From NCBI GenBank assembly GCA_020444175.1, contig JAHLLM010000021.1:24912-88911 (forward strand): a stretch of 64,000 nt of DNA, in the 5' to 3' direction. This stretch comes from Desulfobulbaceae bacterium. GTDB taxonomy: Bacteria > Desulfobacterota > Desulfobulbia > Desulfobulbales > SURF-16. Under the pieces are notes generated by a model that was given only the letters and a program-made list of their open reading frames with translations, searched no databases and had not been told where the DNA came from. Position numbers and translations under genes: made by a program. Positions 26,708 to 34,403 of the stretch are shown piece by piece. Within the stretch, counting starts at the first letter, position 1, and each line of letters starts with the position of its first letter.

Positions 26708-28819
26708 CTATCTGCTCTTTTTGCCCATGTTTTTGGCAGGACGATCCGTTTTTTTATCTTTTTTCTGCCGATCAGCGGAGGGCAACCGCAGATCCATGGG
26801 CATACCCTGCGTTGAAAGAATAAGCATGCGCGGCTCATCATCGATCCGAACCGGATTCTGCACAATTCGCTGTTGCAGCAGAGACTGTATCTGTCTGGCC
26901 GTGAGTGAGAGTCCTTTACAGTCCGGTTCGAGAACAAATGGGCAGCCTTCCTTCCAGTCAGAGCAACCGTAGGCCCTGTGCCCTTTAATGATCTCTTTGC
27001 CGCACAGGGGGCAACTTCCCCAGCGGGCGGTATCAAGGGCTCCAGCAGATCCTCTCTGAATCAATCCATGAATGTACTTGCTGATGCTGTCCATGAAATC
27101 GTCGGGGTCAAGTTGGGTGCGTTCAATCTGCTTCAGTTTCCCCTCCCACTCGCCGGTCATTTCAGGCGACTTGAGTAGCGGATCCTGAATAAGCGCAATC
27201 AAACAACGTCCCATATCGGTGCAGCGAAGCTGTTTTTTTTCCCGGCGGATATAATTGCGGCGCAGCAGGGTCTCAATGATGGCCGCTCGGGTTGCAGGTG
27301 TTCCGATTCCGCGCTCTTTAAGCGCTTCGCGTAAGGTATCGTCCTCAACAAATTTGCCGGCAGCCTCCATGGCCCCGAGTAGCGAGTTTTCGTTAAAATG
27401 CTTGGGCGGGTTGGTTTTCCCTTCACGCAGAAACGGCTCATGGTCACCTGTTTCCCTCTTTTGAAAATCCGGCAGAACCTGATCGTCGGCAGCGGCCTGC
27501 TTCTTTTTCTTTTTCGGAAAGAGAACCGTCCAGCCTGGCTTCACAATTTGTGTCCCTTTGGCCTGAAATTTTACCTGAATACTGGCGCCATTAACCGTGG
27601 TTATTTTTTTAATGCAGACAGGATAGAAGGCGGCGATAAACTGGGTAACAATGGCATCGAAAACCAGTTGTTCGTTTGGGCCAAGCCTGCTGCGCGTTTT
27701 GGCACCAGTTGGAATGATGGCGTGGTGATCGGTTACTTTTTTATCGTCGATAATCCGTTTGGTGAATGGTAATTTCGTGAGATTAAGCGGCTCGATCTGT
27801 TCAAAACGGATGGATTTAAGTTGTTCAAGGATTTTAGGAACACGCGGCTTCATGTCTTTGCTCAGGTAGCGAGAATCGGTCCTTGGATAGGTTATAAGCT
27901 TTGATTCATAAAGATTCTGTGCGGCAGAGAGGGTATCGGCCGCCGAGAGGCCGTGCAGTTTGTTGATTTCGCGCTGCAGTGTTGTGAGGTCAAAGAGTTG
28001 CGGAGGTTGTTCTTTGACCTCTTTGCCTGCAATGCCGCTGATTTCAAAGGGGTTTCCCGTTATTTTTTCAAGCAGAGCCTGCGCCTTTTCCGGTTTTTCA
28101 AAACGCTTGCCTCTGTATTTGAACACCACCTGTCGATAGCGGGTGGTGAGTTCCCAAAACGGCTGCGGGCGAAACTGAAGAATGATGTCGTCGCGTTCTA
28201 CGATCATCGCCAGGACAGGTGTCTGGACCCGACCAATGCTCCAGAGGACACGATCTGTTCCACCTCCAATGCGGCCATGGCGGACGGTGTAATAGCGGGT
28301 GGAGTTAAGGCCGACAATCCAGTCAGCTTCACTGCGACAACGGGCGGCAGCATAGAGTGAATCGTATTCATGGCCGTCCCTGAGGTCCTTAAACGCCTCC
28401 AGAATCGCGTCGGAGGTCAGTGAGTTGAGCCAAAGGCGACGAATCGGCTTGTGCTGGCAGTCACAGAGCGCAAGAATATAACGGAAAATAAGTTCGCCTT
28501 CCCGCCCGGCGTCAGTCGCACATACTATTTCATCGGCCTGTTCACACAGCGTTTTGATAATCCGAAACTGTTCGTCCACTCCACGGTTTTTAATCAGTTT
28601 GAGTTTAAACTCGTCCGGAATGAACGGAAGTGTATCCAGTGACCAGCGCTTAAGGGCAGGATCATATTCCCCTGGTTCCTGAAGTGTCACCAGGTGTCCG
28701 AATGCCCAGGTGACCGCACAACCACGACCTTCGATATAGCCGTTTTTTTTTGTTTTTATATTAAGCACATCTGCAATATCACGGGCAACAGACGGCTTTT
28801 CTGCAATAACAACTTTCAT
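26708..28819 (-). CDS. topB: DNA topoisomerase III
   Basis: 703 residues. Type IA topoisomerase that relaxes and decatenates DNA. The Toprim domain starts MKVVIAEKPSVARDIADVL and contains DAGREGELIFRYI (DxD-type metal site region). The catalytic tyrosine is in LITYPRTDSRYL, near residue 310. The C-terminus has a zinc-ribbon-like segment, CPLCGKEIIKGHRAYGCSDW then CPFVL, and a basic tail (KKDKKTDRPAKNMGKKSR). Length is typical for TopB. It is divergent from the DUF2293 gene with only 50 bases between them, so their promoters must overlap. Confidence 0.95.
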   Translation of the reverse strand: MKVVIAEKPSVARDIADVLNIKTKKNGYIEGRGCAVTWAFGHLVTLQEPGEYDPALKRWSLDTLPFIPDEFKLKLIKNRGVDEQFRIIKTLCEQADEIVCATDAGREGELIFRYILALCDCQHKPIRRLWLNSLTSDAILEAFKDLRDGHEYDSLYAAARCRSEADWIVGLNSTRYYTVRHGRIGGGTDRVLWSIGRVQTPVLAMIVERDDIILQFRPQPFWELTTRYRQVVFKYRGKRFEKPEKAQALLEKITGNPFEISGIAGKEVKEQPPQLFDLTTLQREINKLHGLSAADTLSAAQNLYESKLITYPRTDSRYLSKDMKPRVPKILEQLKSIRFEQIEPLNLTKLPFTKRIIDDKKVTDHHAIIPTGAKTRSRLGPNEQLVFDAIVTQFIAAFYPVCIKKITTVNGASIQVKFQAKGTQIVKPGWTVLFPKKKKKQAAADDQVLPDFQKRETGDHEPFLREGKTNPPKHFNENSLLGAMEAAGKFVEDDTLREALKERGIGTPATRAAIIETLLRRNYIRREKKQLRCTDMGRCLIALIQDPLLKSPEMTGEWEGKLKQIERTQLDPDDFMDSISKYIHGLIQRGSAGALDTARWGSCPLCGKEIIKGHRAYGCSDWKEGCPFVLEPDCKGLSLTARQIQSLLQQRIVQNPVRIDDEPRMLILSTQGMPMDLRLPSADRQKKDKKTDRPAKNMGKKSR

Positions 28820-28869
28820 CGTACGTTTTTCTCGCGATCCTTAGTCTCTTCTGTTAAAAATGCACAGTT

Positions 28870-29592
28870 ATGATAACTGACAAAACTCTCGTTGTACACT
28901 CTGCGCCTCATCCAAAACGTAATTATGTCGTTACGGAATCCGGGGAGACCCTTGAAATTCCTGCCGCATGGGGCTGTTTAAAACCAGGAGACGCCGCTGT
29001 CACCAGAATTCTCAAAACTCTGGGGCCGAGCTGGACTGCTGTCCATAAAAAAGGACGTAAAACCTTTTCAGACGGCGTATGGGCACCCCGCGAAAATATT
29101 GAGCAGGCCAAAGCCATTGTTGCAAAGAAACGTTCCGATCCGGCCTATGCCGGGAAGCGCCAGGCCGACCTGAAGCGACGCCAGGAAAAGCAGCGACGAT
29201 ATGAAGCCGTATTTCTACTGGCCCTGATACAGTGGCTTGACTTTCATCCGCGCTATAACACTGTGGCGGAACAATTTGCCGAAGCTATTGCCCGCCACGC
29301 TACGCCCGTTGGAAGCGGAACGGTAGCGCGAACGGAGCGGATTCCAATCGAAGAGCGCGCTGCCGCTGCCGCCATTGCCTGGATGCGCCACCGAACAACG
29401 GCCTACGAATCCCTTAAGATCGACCGGATCAAGGGGTGTCGCAGGGAGGTCAGGAGAGAACTGGCCAGGCAATCCGTCAAGCTTCTGAACGCATACCGAC
29501 GTGGGGAGCTGATCAATCCGGAAACCTGCCCATTGGCAGTGGCCCTGCGGAAAACAGCTTCAGAGGGCAACGGAGATCCAGGTTGCTCATGA
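28870..29592 (+). CDS. DUF2293-family protein
   Basis: 240 residues, soluble and basic. The middle and C-terminal part fits DUF2293: IQWLDFHPRYNTVAEQFAEA, ATPVGSGTVARTERIPIEER, AAAAAIAWMRHRTTAYESL and a final helix RREVRRELARQSVKLLNAYR. The N-terminal ~60 residues (TLVVHSAPHPKRNYVVTESG) seem an added small domain. The conserved RH-x-x-T-x-Y pattern is likely functional, but the biochemical role of the family is not established. The divergent pairing with topB hints at nucleic-acid work (inference only). Confidence 0.75.
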   Translation: MITDKTLVVHSAPHPKRNYVVTESGETLEIPAAWGCLKPGDAAVTRILKTLGPSWTAVHKKGRKTFSDGVWAPRENIEQAKAIVAKKRSDPAYAGKRQADLKRRQEKQRRYEAVFLLALIQWLDFHPRYNTVAEQFAEAIARHATPVGSGTVARTERIPIEERAAAAAIAWMRHRTTAYESLKIDRIKGCRREVRRELARQSVKLLNAYRRGELINPETCPLAVALRKTASEGNGDPGCS

Positions 29593-30069
29593 TACACTCA
29601 TTCAGGCGTAAATTCCATATACACATCGTACCAGAAATCAGAGAAGCATTTTTTCTTGCGTTTGTTTACTCCCTTAGGAGTTATTTTCGTATTATCTATC
29701 ACTCGTGTCCGGTTAAGAAATTGCAGTAAGAAATATGACCTTCCTATGGCATATTGCCCCTCGTTCCCACGGTCTATCGTGGGAATGCATATCAATTTGC
29801 CTCTGCTGATAAGGGACTTATACCCCTCAAGGGGTACTGAAAAGAGTCCTGAAAATTTTGCAGTTTTTTTTCTATGACCGAATCAGCAGTTCTGCGAAGT
29901 CTGCCAAACATTAATCTTCCCAATTCACATCCTCAATATTGTTGCTCGCCAATCTAAAGGCACCTCACTCCATGTTTTCCTTGCAATTTATTGCATCGAA
30001 TAGAATAGTGTCAATAATTTGGAAAGTGTTCACCAAGAAAAAACAAGTGCCCTAGGACGAAGCAAACAA
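29593..30069. other. Gene-free 477 bases at the edge of an AT-rich accessory region
   Basis: Base composition falls here. A small hairpin TACCCCTCAAGGGGTA lies near 29821. No gene, RNA or mobile element was recognised. Confidence 0.4.
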
Positions 30070-30771
30070 ATGAGTCCGAAAGAATGGCAGTATGACGAAT
30101 TGCAACAAACGGGAGTAGACTATACAACCTTTGAGGAGGTTCAAAGATATGATTCCCGTATGCAGAAATTACGGAATATTAAAGCTGAAATAAACAGCTT
30201 GATAGAATTTGTTTCACCGACAAAAGAATCAAGAATTCTTGAGATTGGGACCGGGACAGGGGATTTTGCAATTGCACTTTCTCAGCTAAGCCGGCATGTT
30301 CTTGCGGTTGATGCCTCCCGTGTAATGCTTGAGTATGCAGGGAGAAAAGCGATTGAAAAAGAAGCTGGAAATATCGAATTTTGTCATTCCGGATTCCTAA
30401 CCTTTGATGAATCGCAAGGACCTTTTGATATAATTTTCTCTCAACTTGCACTTCATCACTTGCCTGATTTCTGGAAATCAATTGCCTTAAAAAAAATCAA
30501 CAACGCATTAAAGCCTGGTGGAAAGTTTTTTCTCAAAGACGTTATATACCCTGCGGGGATAGTAGATTTTGAATCCTTTTTTGAAAGCATAATTAAGGGA
30601 GTAAAAAACACTTCATCTGCCGAGTTGGCCAAAGAATATATCATCCATATTCGAGAAGAGTTTTCAACTCTGGATTGGATTATGGAAGCCCTACTCAAAA
30701 AGGCGGGATTTTCAATTTTGGAGATCAATGTGGAGAACGAGATAATTTATAATTATTTGTGCAGCAGCTAA
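30070..30771 (+). CDS. Class I SAM-dependent methyltransferase
   Basis: 233 residues from the ATG at 30070; an in-frame TTG at 30019 would add 17 residues of poor character. Motif I is ILEIGTGTGDFAIAL (about residues 55-69), motif II ends VLAVDAS, and motifs IV/V are FDIIFSQLALHHLPDFW and ALKPGGKFFLKDVIYP. This is the UbiE/Methyltransf_11 type acting on a small molecule, but the substrate is unknown. A QueG-like iron-sulfur protein lies downstream in the same direction after a 390-base gap holding a repeat element. The A/T-rich codon use differs from the purine and topB genes, consistent with transfer. Confidence 0.88.
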   Translation: MSPKEWQYDELQQTGVDYTTFEEVQRYDSRMQKLRNIKAEINSLIEFVSPTKESRILEIGTGTGDFAIALSQLSRHVLAVDASRVMLEYAGRKAIEKEAGNIEFCHSGFLTFDESQGPFDIIFSQLALHHLPDFWKSIALKKINNALKPGGKFFLKDVIYPAGIVDFESFFESIIKGVKNTSSAELAKEYIIHIREEFSTLDWIMEALLKKAGFSILEINVENEIIYNYLCSS

Positions 30772-30867
30772 TAGTTTTGGAAATACCTTAACCATTGAGA
30801 ATGGGTATATTGCTCTACAAGAGTCAAGCAAAGACCTGACCCGGTATTCGGTGTTTTTACACGGTAT

Positions 30868-31030
30868 TTTTACATAAATGGCCCTTTTGCCTGATATCTG
30901 CGTCATACTTAAAAAATTATCCTCCGGTAAGCGAGCCTCGGCGAGACACCGAGATATCACATATATGCCTGTGGTAATTTTTTGCGCAATCCTTGATCTC
31001 GAACAAAATGCCCTATTTGTGGACAGGGAC
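30868..31030. repeat. ATAAATGGCCCTTTTGCC-type MITE-like element, copy 1
   Basis: Shares ATAAATGGCCCTTTTGCC, GATATCTGCGTCAT, CTTAAAAAATTATCCTC, GGTAATTTTTTGCGCAATCC and TTGATCTCGAACAAAATG with 41015-41157. Its centre has about 25 extra bases and its ends are less symmetrical. It fills much of the gap 30772-31165. Confidence 0.85.
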
Positions 31031-31165
31031 AAGTTAAGATGAGAATGAATCGCAACATAACAAAAGCATTGAGATAGATTTTGCCCACCCCTCGTTCCTC
31101 GCTCTGGGCAAAGCGGGTGATGCTGGCATTAACCTTCTAAAGACGTAATTGAAGAATTGTATGCT

Positions 31166-31978
31166 ATGAAATCCAAGGTAGATAAAAAAGAGTTTATTGC
31201 TCAAATCCAAGATTGTGGTGCCAGTATTGTCCGTGTCGCTGACACTTCCAGGTTGGCAGGTATCGACACAGAACCAGAAGATCTCTTAGACAATTATCCA
31301 AGAGCAGTGAGTATTGCAATACGTCTTTCTGATTCAGTAATAGATGAGATTGACATGCAACCTACTCCTCTTTATTCATCACATTATAGTCGAGTAAATG
31401 CACTGCTTGACGATGTTGCCATACGAGTGACGAATCTATTACAACTAAATGGTGCTCGAGCAGTTCCTATTCCCGCAAGCCAAATACTCGATTCAGAAAA
31501 ATGGTCCTCGTATATATCCCATAAAGCTGTAGCAATAGCTGCAGGTATAGGCTGGCAGGGCAAAAGCCTTTTAATTGTTAACCCGGATTTTGGACCAAGG
31601 ATTAGGTTAACTACTGTTCTCACAAATGCTGATCTTGAGCCTGATTCACCAATTAAGAATAGATGTGGAAAATGTAATCAATGCAAAGAACATTGTCCTG
31701 CTGGAGCAATCATTGGTGTGAATACCGACAGCCATTATTCCACCCGATCAGAGGCAATAGATCTCGAAAAATGCGTCCATCAAGTACGAGATGTTTTTGG
31801 CGAACTTCCTAATATCATGCCTCTTATCTGTGGGATATGCATTAAAGTTTGCCCATGGGGTAATAAAAAAAGAAAACCAAATCAGAAAAAAGTTAACAAA
31901 CTGCACACGGATTCTGCAAAAGATACAGGTCCGGTGAGCAAAGTGCCGGCATTTAAAATGACAAAGGACAACAATTAA
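31166..31978 (+). CDS. QueG-like double [4Fe-4S] cluster protein
   Basis: 270 residues from the ATG at 31166 (a TTG at 31157 is the alternative). The C-terminal half matches the double-cluster domain of epoxyqueuosine reductase: AAGIGWQGKSLLIVNPDFGP, RIRLTTVLTNADLEPDSP, then CGKCNQCKEHCP (first Cys at residue 167) and, later, C-x-x-x-CGICIKVCPWG. QueG itself is about 350-380 residues, binds cobalamin and ends in HEAT repeats; this protein lacks that C-terminal part, so it is a family relative, perhaps an electron-transfer partner or a reductive enzyme for another substrate. The stop overlaps the ATG of a repeat-borne small reading frame (TAATG). Confidence 0.82.
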   Translation: MKSKVDKKEFIAQIQDCGASIVRVADTSRLAGIDTEPEDLLDNYPRAVSIAIRLSDSVIDEIDMQPTPLYSSHYSRVNALLDDVAIRVTNLLQLNGARAVPIPASQILDSEKWSSYISHKAVAIAAGIGWQGKSLLIVNPDFGPRIRLTTVLTNADLEPDSPIKNRCGKCNQCKEHCPAGAIIGVNTDSHYSTRSEAIDLEKCVHQVRDVFGELPNIMPLICGICIKVCPWGNKKRKPNQKKVNKLHTDSAKDTGPVSKVPAFKMTKDNN

Positions 31979-32094
31979 TGAAAATTGATGATCTCGCCAA
32001 AAGCTCTGAAGCTGACCATCCGCCAACGCAATATCAACAAGTTACATACGTGTCGGCGGCGGTTGAGGGGTTTTTTACGAAACCGTCAAAATTA
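31978..32094 (+). repeat. DHPPTQYQ-type dispersed repeat, copy C (in a 65-codon reading frame)
   Basis: The ATG overlaps the preceding stop codon. The frame, open to 32175, begins KIDDLAKSSEADHPPTQYQ and continues VTYVSAAVEGFFTKPSK, after which the sequence is no longer repeat. Beyond it, 32176-32383 is purine-rich (AAGAGAGAGAGAGGGAGG) with a 58-codon frame at 32172-32348 that I do not trust. Confidence 0.75.
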
Positions 32095-32383
32095 GATATC
32101 TATAATTCCTGTGTTTATTTTTTTTTGCTTCTAGTTGGATGTGAAAAAGATAGAGTCTATGAAGGTATATTATGAAGGAATGCACAAAAGAGAACAAATT
32201 GTTAACCCATCAAATGACCCAATCCCTCAAGAGCAACAAAGCTATGATGAATACAAGAGAGAGAGAGGGAGGAATCTTTAAAAAAAGAAAAAGAGACTCA
32301 AGAAGTCAATTAAGGAATAAAAGTAGGAAGTGGGATCAGGCTTGACAAATGGGTATTCGGGAAATTCCAAACTTATGAATAAC

Positions 32384-32415
32384 AAAAAAAATGCACCGGT
32401 TCACCCGGTGCATTT
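32384..32415. terminator. Bidirectional rho-independent terminator
   Basis: AAATGCACCGG (32389-32399), loop TTCAC, CCGGTGCATTT (32405-32415): an 11-base perfect stem flanked by an A run on the left and TTTTT on the right. It is the natural terminator for the minus-strand gene ending at 32472 and could also stop plus-strand reading from the QueG-like gene. Confidence 0.9.
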
Positions 32416-32471
32416 TTACAATATGCCGTGAAGTAATGGAAGGGGTCAGATCTAGTCTGAACTACTACAAT

Positions 32472-33290
32472 TTACGCTATTATGGGTATTTCACCTGAGG
32501 AAATAACGCCATAAGGCCTGGCTATACCGGTTTTCCCTTGCGTTCTTAGTTTGTGAAGATATTTCCAATGTCCGGTTATTACCCCAAGCAAAACATTCCC
32601 CGCTCCGCTTGGTCGTTCATACCAAATCTCACCATGGGTTTGATAATAAAATCTCCATTTCCCTCCTGAAGGATATCCACATACGAAGCATTTCCCCGAC
32701 CACTCAACTCTTCGTTTGCGAACGCCAATTGGCAATGCTCTTACTCTTTTCAAGTCTATTAATGGATTAGCGTCTCTGAAATAATCCTGTTTGCCAAACG
32801 AAATAATATTTTTTTGAATTATATTGCCATAATCCCTTTGCGCATTTCTATGCAGCTCATCCAATTTTTGGACGCAAGCCGGCAGTTGGCTGTTTGGTGC
32901 TCGCCCCGCTCCTCCCGGATCTTCTCTTTTCGCATTAGCGTGATAAACAATTACATCATTCGAACCTTTTATAGTGTCGACATAAAACTTACAGCCATGC
33001 ATGTTTGCGGTATAAAAAAATTGTGCTCCAATTCCAGCCTGTAAAGGAGCCTGTAATCTTATGGATGTAATATGATCTTCTTCCCAAGGTAAGTATACCG
33101 CATCACCTTGTACATTTTTTTCCCCCTGCAAAAATTTACCATACTGTAAATTTTCTATTACTTGAATATTGCATCTCGCCTTATCAAATGTATATTTAAA
33201 ATGGTTTGTTTTATATCCAAACTGAGGTTTCCTTGTTTGTCCCGAACATGTATAGGGAATAGTTTTTAATGATTCTTTCCCGGGTATCAT
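32472..33290 (-). CDS. Unrecognised cytosolic protein with a CNF-like GC...H pair
   Basis: 272 residues. The ATG at 33290 is chosen because a perfect GGAGGG lies 6-7 bases upstream; the longer frame to 33362 has no such site. No signal peptide or membrane helix. I do not recognise the family. One segment stands out: FFYTANMHGCKFYVDTIKG, then SNDVIVYHANAKR, with Cys100 and His117. A GC in a turn followed 12-17 residues later by a strand ending Y-x-x-HA resembles the LSGC...H catalytic pair of CNF1/BLF1-type glutamine deamidases. A later part, CFVCGYPSGGKWRFYYQTHG, has two more cysteines. It sits alone between a terminator and trmO in the AT-rich region. A toxin or effector role is inference only. 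Confidence 0.6.
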   Translation of the reverse strand: MIPGKESLKTIPYTCSGQTRKPQFGYKTNHFKYTFDKARCNIQVIENLQYGKFLQGEKNVQGDAVYLPWEEDHITSIRLQAPLQAGIGAQFFYTANMHGCKFYVDTIKGSNDVIVYHANAKREDPGGAGRAPNSQLPACVQKLDELHRNAQRDYGNIIQKNIISFGKQDYFRDANPLIDLKRVRALPIGVRKRRVEWSGKCFVCGYPSGGKWRFYYQTHGEIWYERPSGAGNVLLGVITGHWKYLHKLRTQGKTGIARPYGVISSGEIPIIA

Positions 33291-33394
33291 GAAATCCCTC
33301 CGTTCATTATATTCCTTTGTTAAAGGTTTGGTAATGCTTTCCCTCGTAAAAGCAACAGACACTAACTATAAGGGCCTGATTACACTCACGCTTT

Positions 33395-33892
33395 TTAATC
33401 TGAATTATCCGCAGCAAACCTTTTATCGGATTTTATTTTTTTGATTTGCGATTTGAAAGGAGTCATCCAGCCTATCCTGCAATTGTCGGGAGCATCCATT
33501 TCCGGGACATAGGGCTTGACATCAAGCAGCGGCGTCCCGTCAATAATATCCACGTCCTCAATATCAATTCGATTGCCTTTTATGTCAATGAGTTTCACGA
33601 TGGAAAGACCTATTTGATTCGGTCGTTTCGGAGCACGGGTGGAGAATAATCCGCGCCTGATGGTATCTAAAAAAGGAATAACCTTCAAATTATAGCCCCT
33701 TGAAAGATGAAAATAATAAATGAGATAGATATGGGAAAAGCCGTCAAGATCCTGCAGACCGTCAGTAAATTCAGGGAAGAGTTCCACAGATCCGGACATG
33801 CCCCGTGCTGCCGCCGGCTGGATAGGCATGTCCTCGGGTTTTGTGAAGGGAGAGTGGATACGGCCGATTGGTTGCAGGGTAATTGTATTCAT
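33395..33892 (-). CDS. trmO: TrmO-like tRNA m6t6A37 methyltransferase (TsaA/YaeB family)
   Basis: 165 residues from the ATG at 33892; a longer start at 33913 is possible. The small beta-barrel domain of TrmO is plain: LQPIGRIHSPFTKPEDMPIQ at the start, DLDGFSHIYLIYYFH, and FSTRAPKRPNQIGLSIVKL, the most conserved part, followed by DIIDGTPLLDVKPYVPEMDA. In E. coli TrmO N6-methylates t6A at position 37 of tRNA-Thr using SAM. This protein has only the core domain (E. coli has about 70 more residues). Some short homologues may act on other substrates. Confidence 0.88.
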   Translation of the reverse strand: MNTITLQPIGRIHSPFTKPEDMPIQPAAARGMSGSVELFPEFTDGLQDLDGFSHIYLIYYFHLSRGYNLKVIPFLDTIRRGLFSTRAPKRPNQIGLSIVKLIDIKGNRIDIEDVDIIDGTPLLDVKPYVPEMDAPDNCRIGWMTPFKSQIKKIKSDKRFAADNSD

Positions 33893-34226
33893 GATTTTGT
33901 GCGCGTACCTCATATAAAGGAGTAAAGGAGATTTTCTATTGTGTTATACTCCTTATGTCTGCTGTCATGCAGTGAGTCAATTAATATTTAGCTGTCTCCC
34001 TGCGACTTTTGGTTTTTTTCTTGTTATATTAATATGTTTCAAGAAGTCGGCGAAGTTCATTCTCAACTTGTTTTTTTTTGAGAAATTAGGTACTTTTCCC
34101 TATAGCGTGTTGTGTGCTTATCCTGAAAATTTTGATGTTTTATTCCACTTCAGTGGGGTAGGTGCATAAATGTGAGTTCTTTAGAATTGCAGCACTCCTT
34201 TTTACTTGGTCCTTCACGCTGAAAAG

Positions 34227-34373
34227 ATGATGGAGTCGGAAAAAAATTCTGATGCTGACCATCCGCCAACGCAATATCAGTATTTACACGCGTTCCGGCG
34301 GGGCTTGAGGAAATTTTACGAAGCCGTCAAAAGCTACCTGTCCGTTAAATTTGAGGGGAAGTTCAGGAATTGA
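34227..34373 (+). repeat. DHPPTQYQ-type dispersed repeat, copy D, with an open 48-codon frame
   Basis: The repeat part (to about 34331) lies inside a small open frame beginning MMESEKNSDADHPPTQYQ and continuing LHAFRRGLRKFYEAVKSYL. The frame is open through to the TGA at 34371, unlike copies A and B. The pairing CCGCC-AACGC with GCGTT-CC-GGCGG gives a good hairpin. It ends 30 bases before the acyl-CoA synthetase gene. The remainder of the 500-base gap (33893-34226) is AT-rich with no recognised feature. Confidence 0.6.
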
Positions 34374-34403
34374 TCTCCACTCTACTCATTTCTGGGTTTT
34401 TTC

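Noticed and set aside
32172..32348. 58-codon frame MKECTKENK...
   Set aside because: Purine-rich low-complexity sequence with an overlapping alternative frame and no family match.
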